Source: an uncultured Lachnospiraceae bacterium (lineage in GTDB: Bacteria > Bacillota_A > Clostridia > Lachnospirales > Lachnospiraceae). Taken from it: 5,283 nt of DNA. The notes under the pieces are model-generated. The model was not told the DNA's origin and did not search any database. It worked only from the letters and a program-made list of their open reading frames with translations. Numbering within the stretch: the first letter of the stretch is position 1; every line of letters begins with the position of its first letter. The translations under genes and the position numbers were made by a program. The stretch is from positions 1 through 5,283 of the forward strand of contig CAJUQU010000288.1 in NCBI GenBank assembly GCA_910588595.1. The letters run 5' to 3'. Shown piece by piece: positions 1-5,283 of the stretch.

Positions 1-68
1 TCGTGATCGTCGGTTATGGCATGGTGCTGATGAAGGCGCAGAAAGAGTTTCTGGCAGGGATAAAATAG
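1..68 (+). CDS. C-terminal end of an unidentified upstream protein (partial)
   Basis: The frame read from base 3 is open to a TAG stop at 66-68 and encodes 21 residues. The first ten or so are hydrophobic (VIVGYGMVLM), and a charged tail, KAQKEFLAGIK, follows. This would fit the last membrane helix and short cytoplasmic tail of a membrane protein, but the piece is too short to name a family. The stop lies 9 bases before the deoC start, and the deoC ribosome binding site overlaps the stop, so the two genes are very likely co-transcribed and perhaps translationally coupled. A nucleoside or sugar transporter would be a sensible deoC partner, but nothing visible proves it. The reading frame itself is supported only by spacing and composition. 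Confidence 0.5.
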   Translation, partial: VIVGYGMVLMKAQKEFLAGIK

Positions 69-72
69 GGGG
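67..72 (+). promoter_or_regulatory. Ribosome binding site of deoC
   Basis: The purine run AGGGGG ends 5 bases before the ATG at 78 and overlaps the upstream gene's TAG stop. This supports 78 as the deoC start rather than the internal ATG at 99, which has no comparable site in front of it. The ATG at 81 is also possible, since the gene begins ATGATG. Confidence 0.6.
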
Positions 73-77
73 ATTGT

Positions 78-797
78 ATGATGACAGATCAAGAGATTAT
101 GAGTCAAGAGAATTCCAATTCGGATTATGAGCTTACTGACAGGCAGATAATGCGGCGCATCGATCACACCCAGCTAAAGCCGTTCGCTTCATGGAGCGAT
201 ATCGAAAAGCTCTGTGATGAAGCGATCAAATACAAGACAGCTTCGGTGTGTATTCCACCGGTTTATGTGAAGCGGGTACATGATGCATATGGGGATAAGG
301 TCAATATCTGTACTGTGATAGGATTTCCGCTTGGCTACAGCACGACAGCTGCGAAAGTAGCAGAGGTGGAGCAGGCGTTTGCCGACGGCTGCAATGAGAT
401 CGACATGGTGGTGAATATCAGCGATGTGAAGAACGGGGATTATGTCAAGGTGGAGGAAGAGATCCGTATATTGAAAAGGGTGTGTGGAGAGCACATTTTA
501 AAAGTGATCATCGAGACATGTTTCCTCTCGGAGGAAGAGAAGGTCGCGATGTGCAAAGCAGTCACAAATGCCGGAGCAGATTACATAAAGACTTCAACTG
601 GTTTTGGGACGGGCGGTGCGACGATCGAGGACATTCGTCTGTTCAAGCGATACATTGGTCCAAATGTAAAGATAAAAGCTGCGGGCGGTGTAAAGACCAG
701 GAAGGATTTGGTATTGTTTATCGGGGAAGGCTGTGACCGGATCGGCACATCATCCGCGGTGAGCCTGTTGCAGGGAAAACAGACACAAGGGTATTGA
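78..797 (+). CDS. deoC: Deoxyribose-phosphate aldolase
   Basis: This class I aldolase splits 2-deoxyribose-5-phosphate into glyceraldehyde-3-phosphate and acetaldehyde, the last step in deoxynucleoside catabolism; it is a cytosolic TIM barrel. The 239 residues carry the family's motifs in order: DHTQLKP (29-35), SVCIPP (56-61), VIGFPLGYSTTAAK (80-93), EIDMVVNI (107-114), LKVIIET (141-147), DYIKTSTGF (168-176), KIKAAGGV (198-205) and RIGTSSA (221-227). From family knowledge, K171 is the Schiff-base lysine, D109 and K200 assist proton transfer, and the C-terminal GTS segment binds phosphate. All are present, so the enzyme should be active. It is the short bacterial type, with about 20 extra polar residues at the N terminus before the conserved core. 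It lies 9 bases after one gene and 18 before the next, and appears to be an internal operon gene without its own promoter. Confidence 0.97.
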   Translation: MMTDQEIMSQENSNSDYELTDRQIMRRIDHTQLKPFASWSDIEKLCDEAIKYKTASVCIPPVYVKRVHDAYGDKVNICTVIGFPLGYSTTAAKVAEVEQAFADGCNEIDMVVNISDVKNGDYVKVEEEIRILKRVCGEHILKVIIETCFLSEEEKVAMCKAVTNAGADYIKTSTGFGTGGATIEDIRLFKRYIGPNVKIKAAGGVKTRKDLVLFIGEGCDRIGTSSAVSLLQGKQTQGY

Positions 798-802
798 AAT
801 TT

Positions 803-807
803 GGAGG
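803..807 (+). promoter_or_regulatory. Ribosome binding site that sets the aminopeptidase start at 816
   Basis: GGAGG lies 8 bases before the ATG at 816, an ideal distance. Two earlier in-frame starts are unlikely: the TTG at 801 overlaps this site, and the ATG at 810 is only 2 bases beyond it. The choice of 816 removes five residues (MEDMN) from the longest possible reading. Confidence 0.8.
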
Positions 808-815
808 ATATGAAC

Positions 816-2612
816 ATGGGAGCTATAGAGAAACAACGGATCACAGCGCTGCAGACGCTGCTGCGGGAGGCGGGGATTGATTATTACATCGTGCCGACGG
901 CAGACTATCACAATTCGGAATACGTCAGTGACTATTTCAAGATGAGGGAATTTTTGTCGGGATTTACCGGATCGGCAGGAACGCTGGTGGTGAGCGGCAA
1001 GGAGGCGGGTCTGTGGACGGACGGCAGGTATTTTGTGCAGGCGGAGAGTGAGCTGGAAGGCTCCGGGATCGTCCTGTACAGGATGCATGAGGAAAATGTT
1101 CCGACCATCAAAGAGTATCTCGAAAAGAATGTGGAGGAAGGGCAGACGATCGGCTTTGACGGCAGGGTGGTGGACGCCTTTTTCGGCAAGGAGCTCGAGG
1201 AGGCTTTTGGCGGAAAAAATGTGACGCTTGCCTATGACAGGGACATCGCGGTGCAGCTCTGGCAGGACAGACCGGCGATGCCTGTGAGCAGGATATGGGT
1301 GGTTCCCGAGGAAAGCTGCGGTATGGGAGTGACCGAAAAGCTTGGCAAGGTGAGGGAAAAGATGGCGGAGGAAGGCGCTGCACATCTGCTGCTCTCGAAG
1401 CTTGATGATATCATGTGGCTCTGCAATATCCGCGCGAATGATGTGGAGTGTAACCCGGTGGCGCTGTCCTATGCATTTATTTCGAGGGACAAGGCGGTGC
1501 TGTTTATCCAGTCTGCGGCGCTGACGGAGGAGACGAGGGGATATCTGGCGGAAAACGGTGTGACATGTGAGGAGTACGATCACGCCGCAGCGTATCTCAA
1601 ACGCTGTGAGATCGACGGAAAGGTGTGGTGTTCGTGCGCGGATATCAGCTATATGCTCTACAAGCTGGTGCAGGACCGCACGGAGCTTGTAGACAAGAAG
1701 AATCCGACAGAGCTGATGAAGGCGGTTAAAAATCCTGTGGAACTGGAACATATCAGGGAGTGTTACATCCGGGACAGTGCCACGCTGACAAAATTCCTCT
1801 TCTGGATGAAGGAAAATGCGGGGAAGACAGCGATGGATGAGCTGAGTGTGGCGGCGAAGCTTGACGGCATGCGGGCTGAGATCCCGGGATTTCTGGATCT
1901 GTCGTTCCCCACGATCAGCGCTTACAAGTCCAACGCGGCGATGGCGCACTACAGTGCGACCGAGGAGCATTTCAGCCGTATCGATGCGGAGGGGCTTTAC
2001 TTGGTTGACTCTGGCGGTCAGTATGAGGGCGGCACGACGGATGTGACGAGGACGATCGCGCTCGGTGCCGTCACCGATGAGATGAAGCTCCACTTCACGA
2101 AGGTTGCATGTGCGATGCTCCGGTTGGCGGATGCGAGATTTCTGTACGGCTGTACGGGGAGAAATCTTGATATCATAGCGCGCGCGCCGCTGTGGGAGTG
2201 CGGACTCGACTACAAGCACGGGACAGGCCATGGGATCGGATATATATTGAACGTCCATGAGGGACCGCACAGTCTGAGATGGCAGTACAAGCAGGAGATA
2301 CCGGAGACAAAGCTGGAGGAGGGCATGATCGTGTCCGATGAACCGGGCATGTACGTGCAGGACAGCCATGGCATCCGCACGGAGAACATTGTCGAGATCG
2401 TGAAGGAGGAAAAGACTGAATACGGTCAGTTTATGGGATTCCGCCATCTGACCTATGTCCCGATCGACTTAGACGCCATCGACACACACTATATGGAGCC
2501 GTCCGACATCCGGAAACTGAACGCCTATCATGAGCGCGTCTATGAGAAGCTTGCCCCGTATTTCGAGGGGGCGGAGCTGGAACTGTTGAAAAAGGCGACG
2601 CGCGCGGTGTGA
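816..2612 (+). CDS. Aminopeptidase P family protein (Xaa-Pro aminopeptidase, peptidase family M24B)
   Basis: This metallopeptidase removes an N-terminal residue that is followed by proline. The 598-residue protein has the long three-domain layout of eukaryotic cytosolic XPNPEP1: two creatinase-type N-terminal domains (about 5-135 and 140-305), the catalytic pita-bread domain (about 309-530) and the short M24 C-terminal domain (about 540-598). All five metal ligands can be placed: D398 (LVDSGGQY), D409 (TTDVTRT), H472 (HGTGHGIG), E509 (SDEPGMY) and E523 (RTENI). H378 (AMAHYS) and H481 (NVHEGP) match the conserved substrate-handling histidines. The D-D and E-E spacings of 11 and 14 equal those I recall for human XPNPEP1. 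The family usually binds two Mn(II) ions. There is no signal peptide or membrane segment, so it is cytosolic. It lies 18 bases after deoC, probably in the same transcript. The precise substrate preference cannot be read from sequence. Confidence 0.94.
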   Translation: MGAIEKQRITALQTLLREAGIDYYIVPTADYHNSEYVSDYFKMREFLSGFTGSAGTLVVSGKEAGLWTDGRYFVQAESELEGSGIVLYRMHEENVPTIKEYLEKNVEEGQTIGFDGRVVDAFFGKELEEAFGGKNVTLAYDRDIAVQLWQDRPAMPVSRIWVVPEESCGMGVTEKLGKVREKMAEEGAAHLLLSKLDDIMWLCNIRANDVECNPVALSYAFISRDKAVLFIQSAALTEETRGYLAENGVTCEEYDHAAAYLKRCEIDGKVWCSCADISYMLYKLVQDRTELVDKKNPTELMKAVKNPVELEHIRECYIRDSATLTKFLFWMKENAGKTAMDELSVAAKLDGMRAEIPGFLDLSFPTISAYKSNAAMAHYSATEEHFSRIDAEGLYLVDSGGQYEGGTTDVTRTIALGAVTDEMKLHFTKVACAMLRLADARFLYGCTGRNLDIIARAPLWECGLDYKHGTGHGIGYILNVHEGPHSLRWQYKQEIPETKLEEGMIVSDEPGMYVQDSHGIRTENIVEIVKEEKTEYGQFMGFRHLTYVPIDLDAIDTHYMEPSDIRKLNAYHERVYEKLAPYFEGAELELLKKATRAV

Positions 2613-2649
2613 AATGACTGAATTTACGTTTCTGTTCACACTTTATTTG
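2606..2649 (+). terminator. Probable intrinsic terminator overlapping the aminopeptidase stop codon
   Basis: GTGTGAA (2607-2613) is exactly complementary to TTCACAC (2635-2641), and a G-T pair (2606/2642) can extend the stem. The loop is 21 bases and the 3' arm is followed by a T-rich stretch, TTTATTT. The TGA stop lies inside the 5' arm. The stem is short and the loop is long, so termination may be weak. Its position between the deoC-side genes and the pckA promoter fits an operon end. Confidence 0.45.
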
Positions 2650-2669
2650 AGAAGTTTATGTTAATTTTA

Positions 2670-2698
2670 TTGACTTTTATCTAAGGTTTTGAGATAAT
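2670..2698 (+). promoter_or_regulatory. Sigma-A-type promoter of pckA
   Basis: A -35 box TTGACT (2670-2675) and a -10 box GATAAT (2693-2698) are separated by exactly 17 bases. Each box matches the consensus at five of six positions. The surroundings are AT-rich, unlike the flanking genes. Transcription should begin near 2705, which gives a leader of about 100 bases before the pckA start. I found no better-placed promoter in the gap. Confidence 0.75.
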
Positions 2699-2705
2699 TG
2701 TCTCA
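2690..2705. promoter_or_regulatory. Palindrome over the pckA -10 box, candidate operator
   Basis: TGAGATAATTGTCTCA is a 16-base inverted repeat with seven of eight base pairs complementary; only 2695/2700 is a T-G mismatch. It covers the whole -10 box and reaches the expected transcription start. A dimeric repressor bound here would block RNA polymerase. No regulator can be named from the sequence. In Bacillus subtilis pckA is repressed in the presence of glucose by CcpN, so repression at this gene has precedent, but I do not claim this is a CcpN site. Confidence 0.4.
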
Positions 2706-2733
2706 TTAGGATAAGCCCTTGCATCTTGATCAT

Positions 2734-2767
2734 AACCGTCCAGGCAGTGCAGTTTGTCATGGCGGTT
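2734..2767 (+). promoter_or_regulatory. Stem-loop in the pckA leader
   Basis: AACCG (2734-2738) pairs with CGGTT (2763-2767). After one unpaired T, CCA (2740-2742) pairs with TGG (2760-2762). This gives an 8-pair stem with one bulge and a 17-base loop. It lies within the predicted untranslated leader, 21 bases upstream of the ribosome binding site, and is followed by AT-rich sequence without a clean T run, so it does not look like a terminator. It could stabilise the messenger or be a regulatory site. It matches no riboswitch class I recognise. Confidence 0.35.
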
Positions 2768-2788
2768 TGAAATATATTTTATTATCTT

Positions 2789-2797
2789 AAGGAGGAT
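2789..2797 (+). promoter_or_regulatory. Strong ribosome binding site of pckA
   Basis: AAGGAGGAT is a near-full complement of the 16S rRNA tail and ends 5 bases before the ATG, with the GGAGG core 7 bases away. A copy of TCTTAA lies just before it (2785-2790) and another lies between its core and the start codon (2797-2802). The strength of the site agrees with a highly translated gene. Confidence 0.85.
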
Positions 2798-2802
2798 CTT
2801 AA

Positions 2803-4521
2803 ATGTCAACGAAAGCGTATTATCCCATTTCTGAGATTGGTGCTGGAAAGGTAGGATTTTCTAAGACACGTTCTATCATCGAGGCGGCTTTTTACGGAAA
2901 CAATGTAGTGAAAGTAAACACTTTGAAGGAAGCCTATGAGTTAGCGAAGAACTCACCGGGAACCATTGTTACCGATATGAAGATCAAGGACGGCGAAACA
3001 TTTGGTCTCGAGAAGGACGCAAGAGTTTTGTTGTTCAATGATGGCGCTGTTACAGGACGTTACGCAGCAGCACGCCGCATCAAGGGCGAGCCGGGCGTGG
3101 ACGAGGCAAAGCTTGACAAGGTAGTCATGGACGCTGTATACGAGACACGTTGGAAGACGATGTATCATGCAGAGTGCTTTGTAGGTCTTGATCCTGAGTT
3201 TATGGTGAAAGCGCATCTCCTGATTCCGGAAGGAGAGGAGAACCTGCTCTACAACTGGATGATCAATTTCCAGTATATGTCGGATGAGTATGTTAAAATG
3301 TACAGGAACTCCAAGCCTGTCGGCGATGGCAAGGAGCCGGATATCTATATCTTCTCTGATCCTCAGTGGGCACCGCATGAGGCACCGGATGTTGACTACA
3401 GCTGCCTGAGCGATCCTTTGACACTCTGCTATTTCGATACAAACCAGAACTGTGCTGCGATCCTTGGTATGAAGTACTTTGGCGAGCACAAGAAAGGTAC
3501 TCTGACAATGGCATGGGCGCTTGCAAACAGAAACGGCTATGCTTCCTGCCATGGCGGACAGAAGGAGTACTCTCTTGAGGGCGGCAAGAAGTTCGTTGCA
3601 TCTGTATACGGCTTGTCAGGATCTGGTAAGTCTACGCTGACACATGCTAAGCATGCCGGAAAGTATGATGCATTCGGCGGTATCAAGGTTCTTCACGACG
3701 ATGCATTCATCATCAATACAGACACTTGTGCGTCCATCGCGCTTGAGCCTACATACTTTGACAAGACAGCTGACTATCCTACAGGCTGCGCTGACAATGA
3801 GTACTTACTGTCCGCACAGAACTGCTCCGCTACAATGGATGAGGATGGAAAGATCCAGCTCGTGACAGAGGATATCAGGAACGGAAACGGACGTGCGATC
3901 AAGTCAAAGCTGTGGTCTCCGAACCGTGTGGATAAGATCGATGCTCCTGTTAACGCGATCTTCTGGATCATGAAGGATCCGACGATCCCGCCGGTAGTGA
4001 AGTTGAAGGGTTCAGCGCTTGCATCTGTCATGGGTGCGACACTTGCAACAAAGACTTCCACAGCAGAGCGTGTTGCAGCCGGTACAGATCTGAACGCACT
4101 CAGAATCGTTCCTTATGCAAACCCGTTCAGAACATATCCGCTGGTTAACGACTATGAGAAGTTCAAGAAGCTGGTTGAGGAGAAGGATGTAGCATGCTAT
4201 ATCGTCAACACAGGCGACTTCATGGGCACAAAGGTAAAGCCGGCTGACACATTGGGAATCCTGGAGACGATCGTTGAAGGAAAGGCTAACTTCGAGAAGT
4301 GGGGCAACTTTGATGATATCGAGATCATGTATGACTGGTCTGGCAAGACAAGCGACGCATTCAAGCCGGATATGAACAATGCTGAGTATGTGGCAGCGTT
4401 GAAGTCCGCTATGCAGAACCGTGTAGATGCAGTGGAAGGTTTTGCGACCAAGAAGGAAGGCTATGACAAGCTTCCTGACGAGGCACTTGCAGCATTGAAG
4501 AAGCTCGTTGAGCAGTGCTAA
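2803..4521 (+). CDS. pckA: Phosphoenolpyruvate carboxykinase (ATP), divergent clostridial type
   Basis: The enzyme interconverts oxaloacetate plus ATP with PEP, CO2 and ADP in the cytosol. It serves gluconeogenesis, and in many anaerobes runs toward oxaloacetate on the way to succinate. At 572 residues it is slightly longer than E. coli PckA (540). Features include TGRYAAARR (84-92, at the place of the substrate-binding TGR arginine), GEHKKG (227-232) and SCHGGQ (248-253), whose lysine and histidine (K230 or K231, H250) fit the metal-binding pair. The P-loop is GLSGSGKST (270-278), LHDDAF (297-302) supplies the kinase-2 acidic pair, and R364 (GNGRAIKS) and YIVNTG (466-471) follow. Its P-loop and kinase-2 block differ from the classical GLSGTGKTT and the long GDDEH-type signature. 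It has its own promoter and terminator, so it forms a single-gene unit. Codons such as GCA, GCT, ACA and CGT are favoured more than in neighbouring genes, which fits high expression. Identity is firm at family level; reaction direction is inference. Confidence 0.9.
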   Translation: MSTKAYYPISEIGAGKVGFSKTRSIIEAAFYGNNVVKVNTLKEAYELAKNSPGTIVTDMKIKDGETFGLEKDARVLLFNDGAVTGRYAAARRIKGEPGVDEAKLDKVVMDAVYETRWKTMYHAECFVGLDPEFMVKAHLLIPEGEENLLYNWMINFQYMSDEYVKMYRNSKPVGDGKEPDIYIFSDPQWAPHEAPDVDYSCLSDPLTLCYFDTNQNCAAILGMKYFGEHKKGTLTMAWALANRNGYASCHGGQKEYSLEGGKKFVASVYGLSGSGKSTLTHAKHAGKYDAFGGIKVLHDDAFIINTDTCASIALEPTYFDKTADYPTGCADNEYLLSAQNCSATMDEDGKIQLVTEDIRNGNGRAIKSKLWSPNRVDKIDAPVNAIFWIMKDPTIPPVVKLKGSALASVMGATLATKTSTAERVAAGTDLNALRIVPYANPFRTYPLVNDYEKFKKLVEEKDVACYIVNTGDFMGTKVKPADTLGILETIVEGKANFEKWGNFDDIEIMYDWSGKTSDAFKPDMNNAEYVAALKSAMQNRVDAVEGFATKKEGYDKLPDEALAALKKLVEQC

Positions 4522-4530
4522 GGATTTGAA

Positions 4531-4573
4531 GAATCAGCTATATAAAGATTGTTGGATGAAAACTGTCTGATTC
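4531..4573 (+). repeat. Inverted repeat between the pckA stop and its terminator
   Basis: GAATCAG (4531-4537) and CTGATTC (4567-4573) are perfect 7-base complements separated by 29 bases. In RNA this would form a hairpin with a large loop just ahead of the terminator stem. No T run follows directly, so it is not itself a good terminator. It might protect the 3' end of the messenger, or be chance. Confidence 0.35.
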
Positions 4574-4580
4574 AATTTAG

Positions 4581-4613
4581 AGAGGAGACACACGAAAGTG
4601 TGTCTCCTTTTGT
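4581..4613 (+). terminator. Strong intrinsic terminator of pckA
   Basis: GGAGACACAC (4584-4593) and GTGTGTCTCC (4598-4607) form a perfect 10-pair stem closed by a GAAA tetraloop, followed directly by TTTTGT. Three further pairs (4581-4583 with 4608-4610, one of them G-T) can extend the stem into the T run. This is a textbook Rho-independent terminator, and it separates pckA from the transporter gene. Confidence 0.93.
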
Positions 4614-4658
4614 AAGAGATGGGAACATTATAGGATGCATGGGCGCGCGGATCGCGAA

Positions 4659-4665
4659 GGTGGAG
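4659..4665 (+). promoter_or_regulatory. Ribosome binding site of the MATE transporter gene
   Basis: GGTGGAG lies 7 bases before the ATG at 4673. Upstream ATGs at 4635 and 4639 are in other frames, so this site fixes the start at 4673. The 59 bases between the pckA terminator and the start show no convincing promoter, only weak TTGTAA and TAGGAT boxes 15 bases apart. Confidence 0.6.
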
Positions 4666-4672
4666 AGAAAAG

Positions 4673-5283
4673 ATGGCGGTAAAGATTAAACACATGACAG
4701 AGGGAAAACCCTCTGATATCATTCTGACGTTTGCCCTGTCACTGATGGCAGGAAATATCTTTCAGCAACTGTATACCGTGGTCGACACGATGGTCGTGGG
4801 AAAGGTGCTCGGTGTCGGCGCACTGGCGGCGCTCGGCGCCGCAGAGTGGATGAACTGGATGATGCTGGGGATCATCCAGGGATTCACGCAGGGCTTTGGG
4901 ATCATGATGGCGAAGGCGTTCGGGGCGGGAAAGCAGGATGCGCTGAGAAAGGCGGTCGCGGGCTCCGCAGTGATCGCGGCGGTATCGGCGCTGGTCCTTG
5001 TCGCGGCAGGGCAGCTCATGGCAGCGCCGCTGCTGCGGGTTCTGCAGACGCCGCCGGACATCTGGGACGGTACGATATTGTACCTGCGTATCATGTTCAT
5101 GGGCATTCCGATCGTGATGCTGTACAATCTGCTGGCGTGCATTCTGCGTGCGCTGGGGGACGGCAGGACGCCGCTCAACGCCATGATCGTCGCCTCCGTT
5201 GTAAATATCCTGCTGGACATGCTGTTTGTCATCGGTTTTGGCTGGGGGATCGCGGGCGCGGCGTCTGCGACGCTGATCGCCCA
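4673..5283 (+). CDS. MATE family multidrug efflux transporter (N-terminal part, runs off the window)
   Basis: The frame is open from ATG 4673 to the window's end, giving 203 complete codons with no stop. MATE proteins export cationic drugs or metabolites across the cytoplasmic membrane in exchange for Na+ or H+, and are about 450 residues with 12 helices, so less than half is seen. Hallmarks are a polar start, a first helix region with FQQLYTVVDTMVVGKVLG (30-47), the segment GFTQGFGIMMAKAFGAG (70-86), a hydrophobic helix at about 96-118, a helix around 134-160 ending in LRALGDGRTPL (158-168), and a helix at about 170-190 followed by GWGIAGAASATLIA (190-203). The VDT..VG and ALGD..TP motifs are typical of bacterial NorM/DinF/MepA-like members. 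Codon use is G+C-rich (GCG, CTG, GGC), as in the aminopeptidase and unlike pckA. The substrate is not predictable. Confidence 0.93.
   Translation, partial: MAVKIKHMTEGKPSDIILTFALSLMAGNIFQQLYTVVDTMVVGKVLGVGALAALGAAEWMNWMMLGIIQGFTQGFGIMMAKAFGAGKQDALRKAVAGSAVIAAVSALVLVAAGQLMAAPLLRVLQTPPDIWDGTILYLRIMFMGIPIVMLYNLLACILRALGDGRTPLNAMIVASVVNILLDMLFVIGFGWGIAGAASATLIA

Noticed and set aside
750..2447. A 565-codon open frame on the - strand opposite deoC's end and the aminopeptidase
   Set aside because: It is in the same codon register as the sense genes, so its stops would need TTA, CTA or TCA codons in the sense frame, which this G+C-rich gene avoids. It is bounded by such codons (TCA at 750-752 and a TTA near 2469). 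Its product is rich in His, Arg and Leu with no recognisable motif, while the sense protein has every catalytic residue.
2618..2635. A possible CcpA cre site, read on the - strand (core GAAACG)
   Set aside because: It departs from the cre consensus at three defined positions, including the TG and the C of the other half, and overlaps the loop of the aminopeptidase terminator.
2754..2782. A second pckA promoter (TTGTCA, 17 bases, TTTTAT)
   Set aside because: The -10 box is poor, and transcription would begin within or beside the ribosome binding site. The promoter at 2670-2698 is much better.
2953..3552. A 199-codon open frame on the - strand inside pckA
   Set aside because: It lies wholly within a conserved enzyme gene, has no recognisable domain, and its Cys/His/Arg-rich product is typical of antisense shadows.
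4610..4636. A promoter for the MATE gene (TTGTAA and TAGGAT)
   Set aside because: The boxes are weak, the 15-base spacing is short, and the -35 box overlaps the terminator T run. The gene must be transcribed somehow, but I cannot place its promoter.
4762..5232. A 156-codon open frame on the - strand opposite the MATE gene
   Set aside because: It is a shadow of a G+C-rich membrane-protein gene. The sense frame has clear MATE motifs and a ribosome binding site, and the antisense product resembles nothing.
1..5283. Search for CRISPR arrays, tRNA or rRNA genes, insertion sequences, phage or defence genes
   Set aside because: No repeat-spacer pattern, tRNA-like cloverleaf, rRNA-like sequence, terminal inverted repeats or transposase, integrase or nuclease motifs were seen. 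The window is nearly filled by metabolic and transport genes.

Overview
The window looks like ordinary chromosomal sequence from a Gram-positive anaerobe of the Clostridia, most likely family Lachnospiraceae. Three things suggest this: the strong GGAGG-type ribosome binding sites, the divergent ATP-dependent PEP carboxykinase of a type I associate with that family, and the three-domain aminopeptidase P. This assignment is an inference from protein and signal style, not from a search. All genes read on the + strand. I see no RNA genes, CRISPR array, insertion sequence, phage gene or attachment site.

Layout. Positions 1-68 hold the last codons of an unidentified gene. Nine bases later comes deoC (78-797, deoxyribose-phosphate aldolase). 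A cytosolic M24B aminopeptidase P (816-2612) follows after 18 bases. These three are tightly spaced and co-directional, with no visible promoter between them, so they probably share a transcript. It seems to end at a hairpin that overlaps the aminopeptidase stop codon and is followed by a T-rich run.

The 190-base gap at 2613-2802 is the most signal-dense part of the window. It has a good sigma-A-type promoter (TTGACT, 17 bases, GATAAT), a near-perfect 16-base palindrome over the -10 box, a leader of about 100 bases with a stem-loop, and a strong ribosome binding site. It drives pckA (2803-4521, PEP carboxykinase), whose codon choice differs from its neighbours and suggests high expression. 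A textbook terminator (4581-4613) closes this single-gene unit. A MATE-family efflux transporter then starts at 4673 and runs off the right edge.

Function. DeoC feeds deoxynucleoside carbon into glycolysis as glyceraldehyde-3-phosphate plus acetaldehyde. The aminopeptidase releases N-terminal residues that precede proline. PckA interconverts oxaloacetate and PEP. The MATE protein exports cationic compounds. Apart from a loose central-carbon and salvage theme they do not form one pathway. I found no convincing undescribed system. The best leads are the operator-like palindrome and leader of pckA, and the divergent nucleotide-binding motifs of its product.
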